Assembly: GCA_021795275.1 (NCBI GenBank)
Contig: JAJYPO010000054.1
Location: 1 to 12,900 of the forward strand
Length of the DNA: 12,900 bases
DNA from: Nitrospirota bacterium
GTDB lineage: Bacteria; Nitrospirota_A; Leptospirillia; Leptospirillales; Leptospirillaceae
Direction: 5' to 3'
The notes under the pieces were generated by a model. It did no database searches. It had not been told where the DNA came from and was given only the letters and a program-made list of their open reading frames with translations. A program made the translations under genes and the position numbers. Below are positions 1 through 6,818 of this stretch, piece by piece (position 1 is the first letter of the stretch; every line of letters starts with the position of its first letter).

Positions 1-11
1 ACACTGTCCAT
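1..11 (-). CDS. 5' end of a gene running off the left edge, possibly hslV
   Basis: On the minus strand an ATG (positions 11-9) reads Met-Asp-Ser-Val before the window ends. A GGAG sits five bases upstream, and the start lies 33 bases after the xerC stop, so it looks like the next gene of the same operon. In Bacillus subtilis the gene after topA-gid-codV is clpQ (hslV), the peptidase of the HslUV protease, which makes hslV the best guess here. Four codons cannot identify a protein, so the name is inference from synteny only. Confidence 0.35.
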
Positions 12-44
12 GAACTCTCCGGGATGGATTGTGTGAGTCGTCTC

Positions 45-1010
45 TCAGGGGTCTTTGCGGACCTTCGCGAGTTTTTTCGCGAGCTCGTCGAGACCGGTGT
101 GAAGATATCGCTGGGTCGTTCCCAGGGAGGCGTGGCCCAGGAGGGCCTGGATCTCCCGGAGATCGGCCTCGCGATTCAGAAGGTGGGTCGCGCAGGAGTG
201 TCGGAGAGCGTGGGGGGTGACCTTCCTCTCCAGCCCCCCCTCCCGGGATCGCCTTCCGACGATCCGACCGACCTGCCAGACGGAAAGCCCCCGATCTCCC
301 TTCCCGGCAAAAATGGGCATCGCCGAATTGAACGCACCCTCCTTTTCGCGCGATGTCCGGTAGGCGGCGAGGGCCGCCATGGCCTCCCCGACAACCGGCA
401 CCCTCCGGTCGCGGCCCCCTTTGCCGTGAACCAGAAGGGCTCCTGATCCTTCCTCGAAGTCCCCCCAGACGAGCCCGCACAGCTCGGAAAGACGGACGCC
501 GCTTTCATAAAAAAGCTCGAGAAGGGCTTTGTCCCGGAGATAGTCCGGATCCCCGCTTGCACCAGGGAAACCCACGAGGGCCGAGGCCTCCCCTTCGGAA
601 AGAACGGACGGAAGGACCCGGGGAACCCGGGGTCCGGAAACCAGCCGAAAGGGATCCTCTTCGACATGGCCCTTCTTTTTCAGATACCGGAAGAATCCGC
701 GCAGATTGGAGATGATCCGGGCAATGCTCGACGGAGCGTAGCCCCGTTCATGAAGGCGCTTGACGAAGCGCAGGGCCCTGGGACGGTCGAGACGCTCCCA
801 GAGGAATCCTTCCCCCCCGACCAGCGTCTCTCCCGCCAGACCCGCCAGAAGGGAAAGATCCTTCCCGACGGCCTCGATGGTCCGGGGAGAGCGGCCTCCC
901 TGCTCGAGATCCCTCCGGTAGTCGGAAAAAAGGGGATCCCGGAGTATCCTTTCGTCCTTTCCCCGTCGCTCGCGATCGCTTCGACGCTGCCCCGATCCCT
1001 CCCCGCCCAT
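45..1010 (-). CDS. xerC: Tyrosine recombinase XerC-like
   Basis: This is a 321-residue tyrosine recombinase of the XerC/XerD/CodV type. With a partner recombinase such proteins act at dif to resolve chromosome dimers. An N-terminal SAM-like core-binding domain covers about residues 25-115, followed by the catalytic domain. All catalytic positions are visible: Arg173 (GVRLSEL), Lys197 (HGKGGR), His267 and Arg270 (PHALRH), His293 (LGHASL) and the nucleophile Tyr302 (TQRYLH). Length is normal for the family (about 300). The ATG at 1010 is chosen because GGAGG precedes it by seven bases and it follows the trmFO stop after four bases. The frame stays open upstream to 1631, but that part is antiparallel shadow of trmFO. 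The name xerC rather than xerD rests on the topA-trmFO neighbourhood, which matches codV in Bacillus. The neighbourhood argues against a phage or integron integrase. Confidence 0.9.
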   Translation of the reverse strand: MGGEGSGQRRSDRERRGKDERILRDPLFSDYRRDLEQGGRSPRTIEAVGKDLSLLAGLAGETLVGGEGFLWERLDRPRALRFVKRLHERGYAPSSIARIISNLRGFFRYLKKKGHVEEDPFRLVSGPRVPRVLPSVLSEGEASALVGFPGASGDPDYLRDKALLELFYESGVRLSELCGLVWGDFEEGSGALLVHGKGGRDRRVPVVGEAMAALAAYRTSREKEGAFNSAMPIFAGKGDRGLSVWQVGRIVGRRSREGGLERKVTPHALRHSCATHLLNREADLREIQALLGHASLGTTQRYLHTGLDELAKKLAKVRKDP

Positions 1011-1014
1011 GGCT

Positions 1015-2433
1015 CTACCTCCTCTCCGGAGTGAGAGACCGGTGTCCGGTCTCCTCCGGACAAAGGGATTCCCGGCAGCTCTTCCACCAGGAGGCGAAAT
1101 CCCGCCGCGCCCGGTCCACGATGGCCCTTCTTCTCTCGCGTTTTCCTCCCCGGACCCGGGAAGGGAGAGCGGGGAAAAGGCCAAAATGCAGGTTGACCGG
1201 AGAAAAGGGGGCGTTCTCCTCCGGGCCGGGCGACTCTCCCCCAGGCCGATAGACGGAAGGAAGAAGGGCCCGGAGGAGGGCTCCCACAGCTGTTGTTGAA
1301 GGCGGCAGTGTGGAGGGTGGATCGGGGGAGAGATAGAGGGCCGAGAGGCGCCCCAGGGCGATCGACTCGGTGTACCCCTCCACACCGACCATCTGTCCGG
1401 TCGGATAGACTCCCGGAAGTGCGCGAAGCGAGAGGTCGGGCCCCAGAACCCGCGGTGCGTCGAGAAAGGTGTTCCGGTGGAGCGATCCGTACCGGAGGAA
1501 CTGGACCTCCGCGAAGCCGGGAAGCTTGCGAAAAATCCTGTCCTGCTCCGAGTAACGGAGCTTGGTCTGGAATCCCACCATGTTGTAGGCGGTCTCCTCT
1601 TTGTTTTCGGCCCGGAGCTGGACGACGGCATAAGGCGTCCTCCCAGTCCTTGGATCGACGAGACCCACTGGCCTCATGGGACCAAAAGCCAGAGTTTCCG
1701 GCCCTGAATCGGCCAGAGACTCCACGGGCTGGCACGCCTCGAAGGCCCTGAGCGCATCCGGCCGATCCTCCACCCCTTCATGGGGGGGGACCCGCTCTCC
1801 AAGGAGAAGATCCCCGACCAGCATCCGGTAGGCTTCTTCGTCGAGAGGCACATTGAGATAATCCCCCTCGCCCGGCGTCCCGTAGCGGTCCCCCCGGAAC
1901 AGAAGCGACCGATCCAGGGACAAGGCGTCAACCACCGGACTGATGGCATCATAGAAGGACAGCCGGTCGCTCCCGATCCGGGCCAGAAGGTCCCGGGAGA
2001 GTTCGGGCGCAGTCAGGGGCCCTGTCGCCAGGATCAGGGGGCGATCCGGAGGAATCCGGTCCACACGCTCCCGGAGGATCGTAATGTTCGGATCGGCCGC
2101 GACGCGTGAGGTCAGCCCGACGGAAAAGCGGTCCCGGTCGACCACGAGAGCCCCTCCCCCCGGGATGCGGGCCTCCATGGCGGCTTCGAGCACGAAGGAC
2201 CCCATCGCCCCGAGCTCCTCCTTGAGGAGCCCATGGGCCGTCTCCGGGTCGACGGACTTGAGGGAATTCGAACAGACCAGCTCGGCAAGGTTTCCGGTCC
2301 TGTGGGCACCTGTCAGGGTAGACGGCCGCATTTCGTAGAGGGTTACTCGAACCCCGGAACGGGAAAGCGACAGCGCCGCCTCCGTGCCGGCAAGGCCCCC
2401 GCCGATCACCGTCACGTGGGCATGGTCGTTCAC
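1015..2433 (-). CDS. trmFO: TrmFO, folate/FAD-dependent tRNA (uracil-54) methyltransferase
   Basis: TrmFO methylates U54 in the T-loop of tRNA using methylenetetrahydrofolate and FAD. It is a 472-residue soluble protein, within the family range. The N-terminal FAD-binding loop is IGGGLAGTEA (residues 10-19). ELVCSNSLKS carries Cys54, and FEACQPVE carries Cys234, which aligns with the catalytic cysteine of the family. RYGSLHRNTFLDAP (315-327), the GVEGYTES stretch (350-357) and the C-terminal FSPVNLHFGLFP motif are all typical. The likely start is the GTG at 2433, whose last two bases lie inside the topA stop codon (GTGA overlap). That implies translational coupling. GAGGAG lies about 14 bases upstream, which is long, so the exact start is less certain than the gene. 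A second GTG at residue 7 is possible but leaves little sequence before the FAD loop. Confidence 0.93.
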   Translation of the reverse strand: MNDHAHVTVIGGGLAGTEAALSLSRSGVRVTLYEMRPSTLTGAHRTGNLAELVCSNSLKSVDPETAHGLLKEELGAMGSFVLEAAMEARIPGGGALVVDRDRFSVGLTSRVAADPNITILRERVDRIPPDRPLILATGPLTAPELSRDLLARIGSDRLSFYDAISPVVDALSLDRSLLFRGDRYGTPGEGDYLNVPLDEEAYRMLVGDLLLGERVPPHEGVEDRPDALRAFEACQPVESLADSGPETLAFGPMRPVGLVDPRTGRTPYAVVQLRAENKEETAYNMVGFQTKLRYSEQDRIFRKLPGFAEVQFLRYGSLHRNTFLDAPRVLGPDLSLRALPGVYPTGQMVGVEGYTESIALGRLSALYLSPDPPSTLPPSTTAVGALLRALLPSVYRPGGESPGPEENAPFSPVNLHFGLFPALPSRVRGGKRERRRAIVDRARRDFASWWKSCRESLCPEETGHRSLTPERR

Positions 2434-5030
2434 GCCGTGATCCCCGGCTCCTCGCCGTCCTCGCTCTCGTATCCACATCCTTTTTCGGGACAGGAGATGA
2501 CCGTTCTCTTTCCACTCTTTTTCTCGACCAGGAAGGCATGGCCGCAAAGCGGGCAGGGCTTGGCCACGGGACGACCCGGGTAGGTCCGGTCGCACTCCGG
2601 ATAATGGCTGCATCCGTAGAAGGTTCCCCTCTTTCCCTTCCGGGGGGTGATCTCGCCACCGCAGCCTGGACGGGTGCAGGCAATCCCGGTCGGAAGCGGC
2701 CGCGTGGTCTTGCATTTCGGATAGTTGGCACAGGACAGGAAGCTTCCGAAGCGACCGGTCTTGAGCACCATGGCCCCCCCGCAGGCCGGACAGGGAGGAA
2801 TATCCGCCGGGAGGGGTACCGGAGGTTCGGAGTGGCCTTTCGGTGGCCAGGGACGGGTGGTCTTGCAGGCCGGGTAATCGCTGCAGGCCAGAAAGGTTCC
2901 GAACCTCCCTTTCCGGACCACCATCGGCTTTCCGCATGTGGAACAGGTTTCCCCGGCGGCCTCGGGAAGGACCTCGGGGGCGGGCCCGTTTTCCGTCTCT
3001 ACGATGTTGCGGGTGGTCTTGCAGGCCGGGTAGTTTCCGCAGGCCAGGTAAGCGCCATGACGGCCCCATTTTTTGACCATGAGGGTACCGCAGACAGGAC
3101 AGGGGATCGTGGTCGGCTCGCTCTGGGCCTTCAGGTTGGCCATGCCGCCCCCCTTCGCCTTCGACAGCTCCCTCGAAAAAGGACGATAGAAGTCGTCCAC
3201 CGCCTCGCGGTAAATCTTCTCCCCCTCCTCTACCGAATCGAGCTCTTCTTCCATGCGGGCCGTGAAGGCGACGTTCAGAAGGTCGGGAAAGGAATCGACC
3301 AGGAGGCGGTTCACCGTCTCCCCGAGTTCGGTCGGGTGGAAGCGGTTCTCCTTCTTCTCCACATACTCCCGGTCGAGGATGGTGGTCATGATGGTGGCGT
3401 AGGTGCTGGGACGGCCGATTCCTTTTTCCTCGAGCTCACGGATGAGCGAGGCCTCGTTGTAGCGGGGAGGCGGCTCGGTGAAGTGCTGCTGGGATTCGGG
3501 GGGAGCGGCGGCTTCCACAGCCTCTCCTTCGTGGAGAAGGGGGAGCTCGTTCTCCTCTTCGGCCTTCTCCTCATCTTCCTCTTCAGGGTTGGCATCCGTT
3601 TTTTTCCGGGGCCGGAGATCTTCCCCCCGCAGGACAAGAAAGCCCGGATCGAGCATTCGCCGTCCGGTCGCCCGGAAGGTATCCCCCTTGTCCCCCTCGA
3701 CGATGACGGTCGTGAGAAGGTATCGCGCCGGAACCATCTGGCTTTCGAGGAAGCTCTGCCAGATCAGCCGGTAGACCCGAAGGAGATCCCGGTCGAGGAT
3801 CCCCTCGAGAGAGTCGGGCGTTCGGCTGGCGTCTGTGGGACGGATCGCCTCGTGGGCATCCTGGATCCCTTTCTTGTTCCGGTAGGCGGGGCTCCGTGGA
3901 GGAAGCGCCTGCGGGTAGGCCTTGGCAATGAAGTTGCGGGCCATCTCCTGGGCCTCGGGAGCGAGACGGACGGAGTCGGTCCTCATGTAGGTAATGAGTC
4001 CTGTCTGGCCCTGTCCGGGAAGTTCGACCCCTTCGTAAAGCTTCTGGGCCAGCTGCATGGTCTTCTTGGCGGAAAAGCGGAAGCGCCTGGCCCCTTCCTG
4101 CTGGAGGCGGCTGGTCGTGAGCGGGGGAGAGGGCTGGCGCCGCTTTTCGTCTGCGGAGAGGCTTTCGATCCGGAAGCCTTCCGAGCCGATCCGGTCCACC
4201 GTCTTCCGGGCCTCCTCGGCATTCGGGATCTGCATCTTCCTGCCAGCGATCCGGTCGAGACGCGCGGTGAAGACGCTGGCGGAGCGGGCCGGATCGGACG
4301 GGCGCATCGAAAGGGAGATGGTCCAGTATTCCTCCGGAACAAAAGAACGGATCTCGTTTTCCCGGTCGCATACAAGCCGGACGGCCACGGACTGGACCCG
4401 ACCGGCGGAAAGCCCCCTCCGAACCCGCTCCCAGAGAAGGGGGGAGAGGGTGTATCCGACGATCCGGTCGAGCGCCCGGCGGGCCTTTTGGGCGTCGACC
4501 TTGTGAAGGTCGATCTCGCCGGGTTCGGCCAGGGCCGCCTCGATTCCCCGGGGTGTCAGTTCGTGGACCAGCACCCGGCGAATCGGCTTCTTGAGCCCGG
4601 TCAGCTCGCTCGCGATGTGATAGGCGATCGCCTCCCCTTCCCGGTCCGGATCGGAGGCGAGAAAGATCTCCCGGGCCCCGCGAGCGGCCTGGCGGATTTC
4701 ATCGAGAACCTTCTTTTTCCCTTCCGAGACCACAAACTGGAGTTCGTAGCCATTGTCGACGTCCACTCCGATCTTGGACGGAGGAAGATCCTTCAGATGG
4801 CCGACGCTGGCCTTGACCTTGTACCCGCTTCCCAGAATCCGGGTCAGGGTCCTGGCCTTCGTGGGGGACTCGACGATGATGAGTGTCCCCTTCGGAGCGG
4901 TCGCGGTTTTCTTCTCCACGATGGGCTCTTCCGAGGCCGCAGACCGGGAGGAGTCCGATGATTTTTTCCGGGATGTCCGGCTCTTTGCAGCCGCGGGAAC
5001 GGCGGGAGACGCTTTCTTGCGAACACTCAC
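2430..5030 (-). CDS. topA: DNA topoisomerase I (type IA) with five C-terminal zinc ribbons
   Basis: Topoisomerase I relaxes negative supercoils by passing one strand through a transient break. The protein has 866 residues. Residues 1-46 are a Lys/Ser/Ala-rich tail. The Toprim domain begins at TLIIVESPTKA (49-59) and contains the acidic SDPDREGE motif (126-133). The active-site tyrosine is Tyr348 in GLITYMRTDS. An acidic segment (about 478-495, mostly Glu/Asp) precedes the conserved HFTEPPPRYNEASL. Five Cys4 zinc ribbons follow: C644/647/664/670, C696/699/716/722, C747/750/767/773, C785/790/807/813 and C826/829/847/852. That exceeds the three of E. coli TopA. The start is a GTG, 27 bases after the dprA stop. 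The frame is closed just upstream by a TGA that ends an eight-codon leader ORF. The first two ribbons share a 23-bp identical DNA segment. Its 3' end overlaps trmFO. Confidence 0.96.
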   Translation of the reverse strand: MSVRKKASPAVPAAAKSRTSRKKSSDSSRSAASEEPIVEKKTATAPKGTLIIVESPTKARTLTRILGSGYKVKASVGHLKDLPPSKIGVDVDNGYELQFVVSEGKKKVLDEIRQAARGAREIFLASDPDREGEAIAYHIASELTGLKKPIRRVLVHELTPRGIEAALAEPGEIDLHKVDAQKARRALDRIVGYTLSPLLWERVRRGLSAGRVQSVAVRLVCDRENEIRSFVPEEYWTISLSMRPSDPARSASVFTARLDRIAGRKMQIPNAEEARKTVDRIGSEGFRIESLSADEKRRQPSPPLTTSRLQQEGARRFRFSAKKTMQLAQKLYEGVELPGQGQTGLITYMRTDSVRLAPEAQEMARNFIAKAYPQALPPRSPAYRNKKGIQDAHEAIRPTDASRTPDSLEGILDRDLLRVYRLIWQSFLESQMVPARYLLTTVIVEGDKGDTFRATGRRMLDPGFLVLRGEDLRPRKKTDANPEEEDEEKAEEENELPLLHEGEAVEAAAPPESQQHFTEPPPRYNEASLIRELEEKGIGRPSTYATIMTTILDREYVEKKENRFHPTELGETVNRLLVDSFPDLLNVAFTARMEEELDSVEEGEKIYREAVDDFYRPFSRELSKAKGGGMANLKAQSEPTTIPCPVCGTLMVKKWGRHGAYLACGNYPACKTTRNIVETENGPAPEVLPEAAGETCSTCGKPMVVRKGRFGTFLACSDYPACKTTRPWPPKGHSEPPVPLPADIPPCPACGGAMVLKTGRFGSFLSCANYPKCKTTRPLPTGIACTRPGCGGEITPRKGKRGTFYGCSHYPECDRTYPGRPVAKPCPLCGHAFLVEKKSGKRTVISCPEKGCGYESEDGEEPGITA
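2854..2876. repeat. Copy 1 of a 23-bp direct repeat inside topA
   Basis: These 23 bases are identical to 3010-3032. The distance of 156 bp equals 52 codons, so the two copies occupy equivalent places at the end of zinc ribbons 2 and 1 of TopA (the YPACKTTR motif). This points to duplication of the ribbon module followed by conservation or gene conversion. Ribbon 3 has a similar but diverged version near 2704-2726. Confidence 0.85.
3010..3032. repeat. Copy 2 of the 23-bp direct repeat inside topA
   Basis: Identical to 2854-2876. It encodes the C-terminal cysteine knuckle of zinc ribbon 1 of TopA. The surrounding bases are less similar, apart from a shared GCAGGCCAG shortly afterwards, which encodes the preceding knuckle. 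Confidence 0.85.
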
Positions 5031-5033
5031 TTT

Positions 5034-5060
5034 TCAGATGCCTTTCTTGAAGGTTGTCAT
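5034..5060 (-). other. Eight-codon leader ORF between dprA and topA
   Basis: The ATG at 5060 overlaps the dprA stop as ATGA and reads MTTFKKGI before a TGA at 5036-5034. An AGGAG lies seven bases upstream, a better ribosome site than the one in front of the topA GTG. The frame is the same as topA, whose GTG comes one codon after the TGA. Ribosomes finishing dprA could reinitiate here and then hand over to topA. It may be a translational coupler or regulatory leader, or it may reflect a start that has moved. The bases are directly visible; the function is inference. Confidence 0.4.
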
Positions 5061-5932
5061 ACAATGTCTCCTCGGGACAAGATCGCGGAGAGGATCTCCT
5101 CCGCATCCGACACTCTCCGGGCCCCTTCGCCCGCCAGAAGTGCCGGCCCTTCCTCTTCCCATCCCCTGGCCTCACGATCGAAAACCAGGAGCTCCCGCCC
5201 TTCTTCAAGGGCGATGCGCGCCGTCACGTAGGTCCCGGACCGCCGGCGATGGGGACCGGCCACAACCGCCACAGACAGACCGACGATCAGCCGGTTGCGG
5301 TGGGGGAAGTGCCAGTGCTCCGGCGGATCCCCGGGAGGGTACTCCGAGAGGAGCAGGCCTCCTCCAGACAGAATGTCCGCCTCAAGGGCCCGGTGTTCGG
5401 CCGGATAGACCCTGTCGAGTCCTGTCCCGACCACGGCGATTGTGCGTCCAGCCGCCGCAAGGGCGCCCCTATGTGCGGCCCCGTCCACGCCCCTCGCCAA
5501 CCCCGACACCACGCATATCCCCAGAGAGGAAAGCTCCCGGACCAGCTCCGAAACCGCCCCGCAGGCCGGCGGTCCGGCATCACGGGCACCCACGACGGCA
5601 ATTCCGGGAGGAACGAGCGCCAAGAGGTCTCCTTTCATCCAGAGCAGGAACGGGGGAAAAGAGAGATCCGACAGGAGACCGGGCCATCCGGAAGATCCGG
5701 GATGACTCATCTTAAGCCCAAGGCGTTCGGAATTGTCAAGAAGCGTCAAAAGCTGGGCCGTCAATCGCTCCCGGTCTTTTGGAGACAACTCTCCGAGAAT
5801 CCGGTCCCTCGCGGAGGCGACACTCTCGTCCGACTGAGCCCGGAGACGGCGCCTCCGGCCCAGGGCTTCGAGTTCGGCCAGATGGGCCACGCCCCATATC
5901 AGGAGAGCAGCCCGGTCCGGATCAGGGGACAC
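5057..5932 (-). CDS. dprA: DprA/Smf DNA-processing protein
   Basis: DprA binds incoming single-stranded DNA and loads RecA during natural transformation. It is also widespread in bacteria not known to be competent. With the start used here the protein has 291 residues. An N-terminal helical region (1-80) precedes the Rossmann-like DprA core. Visible core motifs are GIAVVGARDAG (110-120), SGLARGVDGAAHRGAL (143-158), TIAVVGTGLDRVYP (164-177), LLLSEYPPG (193-201), FPHRNRLIVGLS (209-220) and RSGTYVTARIAL (231-242). The usual Val-Val-Glu-Ala step is replaced by AVVAGPHRRR (222-231), a small basic variation. There is no C-terminal winged-helix domain. GTG at 5932 is preferred because GGGAGG lies six bases upstream. 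The GTG at 5959 gives nine more residues but has no ribosome site. It heads the topA-trmFO-xerC operon. Confidence 0.92.
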   Translation of the reverse strand: MSPDPDRAALLIWGVAHLAELEALGRRRRLRAQSDESVASARDRILGELSPKDRERLTAQLLTLLDNSERLGLKMSHPGSSGWPGLLSDLSFPPFLLWMKGDLLALVPPGIAVVGARDAGPPACGAVSELVRELSSLGICVVSGLARGVDGAAHRGALAAAGRTIAVVGTGLDRVYPAEHRALEADILSGGGLLLSEYPPGDPPEHWHFPHRNRLIVGLSVAVVAGPHRRRSGTYVTARIALEEGRELLVFDREARGWEEEGPALLAGEGARRVSDAEEILSAILSRGDIV

Positions 5933-5948
5933 GGAAAACCTCCCGGGA

Positions 5949-5977
5949 TTTTTCTTCACGGAGAATCGGGGTACAAT
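5949..5977 (+). promoter_or_regulatory. Putative sigma-70 promoter for the 80-residue membrane protein
   Basis: A weak -35 (TTTTTC, 5949-5954) and a good -10 (TACAAT, 5972-5977) are separated by 17 bases. Transcription would begin near 5984 and leave about 50 bases before the ATG at 6033. The upstream in-frame ATG at 5976 overlaps the -10 and so would not be transcribed, which supports the 6033 start. The -35 match is poor, so this is tentative. Confidence 0.35.
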
Positions 5978-5978
5978 G

Positions 5979-5994
5979 GGCCCTGTTCAGGGCC
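5979..5994. promoter_or_regulatory. 7+2+7 inverted repeat at the presumed transcription start
   Basis: GGCCCTG-TT-CAGGGCC is a perfect inverted repeat placed directly after the putative -10 TACAAT, in the 100-bp gap between divergent dprA and the small membrane-protein gene. Its position would suit a repressor operator or a hairpin at the mRNA 5' end. No regulator is encoded nearby. It lacks a U-tract, so it is not an intrinsic terminator. Confidence 0.4.
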
Positions 5995-6032
5995 TCGTGC
6001 GCATTCCACGTTTGCCGACAGGAAGAAGAACC

Positions 6033-6275
6033 ATGGACCAATCCCTTTATCACCTGTTCCTTTACGCCACCATCATTCTGACCGTCCTGACGATGCTCGG
6101 GACAGCCTATTATCTCTCGGACCGCAAGCGCAGGCTCGCGGAAAATCCGGACCGGCAAACCCTTTCCCCATCGGAGCGAATCTCCGAGATCGACTCCCAG
6201 ATTGCCGCCTTTCAGCGCCGGATTTCCGACCTCGAGGAGGAGAAGAAAAAGATTCTCTCCTCAAGCCGCAGCTGA
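6033..6275 (+). CDS. Small single-span membrane protein with coiled-coil tail
   Basis: This 80-residue protein is not a family I recognise. Residues 6-28 are a strong hydrophobic segment (HLFLYATIILTVLTMLGTAYY core). The Arg/Lys-rich stretch that follows (RKRR, 31-34) predicts a cytoplasmic C-terminus by the positive-inside rule. Residues 46-76 show heptad-like spacing and high Glu/Lys/Arg content, consistent with a coiled coil. The start at 6033 is chosen because AGGAAGAAG precedes it and the putative promoter lies between it and the longer ATG at 5976. It is divergent from dprA and ends 12 bp from the convergent transporter operon. Size and layout resemble CcmD-like or other small assembly subunits, but there is no motif to support such a name. 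Confidence 0.7.
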   Translation: MDQSLYHLFLYATIILTVLTMLGTAYYLSDRKRRLAENPDRQTLSPSERISEIDSQIAAFQRRISDLEEEKKKILSSSRS

Positions 6276-6287
6276 GACTCCCGAACC

Positions 6288-6770
6288 CTAGACACCCCTG
6301 TCGACATAGAGTTCTTCGCGGGCGGCATTGTATCCGAAGAGTTCGGCGTAACGCCCCCAGTTGACGAGCATCGAAAAGGAGGTGTCCACATCCTCGTTTG
6401 GAAAGACTTCCCCGATTCTCTGCTTGAGCGTCTCCATTGAAAGGCTTTCCTGCTCCTCCCCTTCGAGCCATTCGAAAACCCTGGAAAAAAGAGGAAGGGT
6501 CAGCAGACGCTCCCGGATAAGCTTCTTCCGGCCGTTGATGTCCTTTTCCAGAATCTCCTCTCCAAGGGAAGTGAGCGCGATATCGCTTTCGGGTGTGATG
6601 ACGAACCCCAGGGATTCGGCGGCCTTCACGATCTGAAGCTCCTCGCCCAGTTCTAGATGGAGATCGACCCCGAGCTGGTAGAGATCGGAGGCCCCTCCCT
6701 TCTCCTTCAGGATCTTGAGAAGACCGATTATCCGACTGATCCCCGTATAAGGCTCAGGTTCGCCTTCCAT
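6288..6770 (-). CDS. AAA-associated C-terminal domain protein of a NitT/TauT-type ABC transporter
   Basis: The 160 residues match the AAA-associated C-terminal domain (PF09821 type), normally found fused behind the ATPase of nitrate/sulfonate/bicarbonate-family ABC transporters. Here it is a separate small cytoplasmic protein. Residues 10-75 look like a winged-helix regulatory fold (ISRIIGLLKILKEKGGASDL, then a helix and LTSLGEEIL). The C-terminal half ends in MLVNWGRYAELFGYNAAREE (134-153), typical of this domain. The ATG at 6770 has AAGGAGG seven bases upstream; the GTG one codon earlier is too close to that site. It is the last gene of the transporter operon. The frame is continuous with the upstream ATPase except for one TGA, so a recent fission or a readthrough fusion is possible. 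Role in the transporter, perhaps gating or sensing, is inference. Confidence 0.85.
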   Translation of the reverse strand: MEGEPEPYTGISRIIGLLKILKEKGGASDLYQLGVDLHLELGEELQIVKAAESLGFVITPESDIALTSLGEEILEKDINGRKKLIRERLLTLPLFSRVFEWLEGEEQESLSMETLKQRIGEVFPNEDVDTSFSMLVNWGRYAELFGYNAAREELYVDRGV

Positions 6771-6818
6771 CACCCTTCCTCCTTGTCGTATGACGCGCCA
6801 TTGGTCCTTTGTCTGCCA

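Noticed and set aside
1011..1631. Extended N-terminus of the recombinase up to 1631
   Set aside because: The extra 207 codons overlap trmFO antiparallel-free in another frame, are Ser/Arg/Pro-rich, and the ATG at 1010 has an ideal ribosome site and gives normal XerC length.
2434..3069. Extended N-terminus of TrmFO up to 3069
   Set aside because: The extension reads the topA zinc-ribbon region in a second frame. The FAD-binding loop must lie near the N-terminus, which fits the GTG at 2433.
2538..4961. An 807-codon open frame on the plus strand
   Set aside because: It lies entirely antisense to topA, whose motifs are complete. The translation is Gly/Arg/Pro/Leu-rich shadow sequence with no family motif, as expected in GC-rich DNA.
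6237..6262. GAGGAGA/TCTCCTC inverted repeat near the end of the 80-residue protein gene, considered as a terminator
   Set aside because: It lies within the coding sequence, has a 12-base loop and is not followed by a U-run on either strand.
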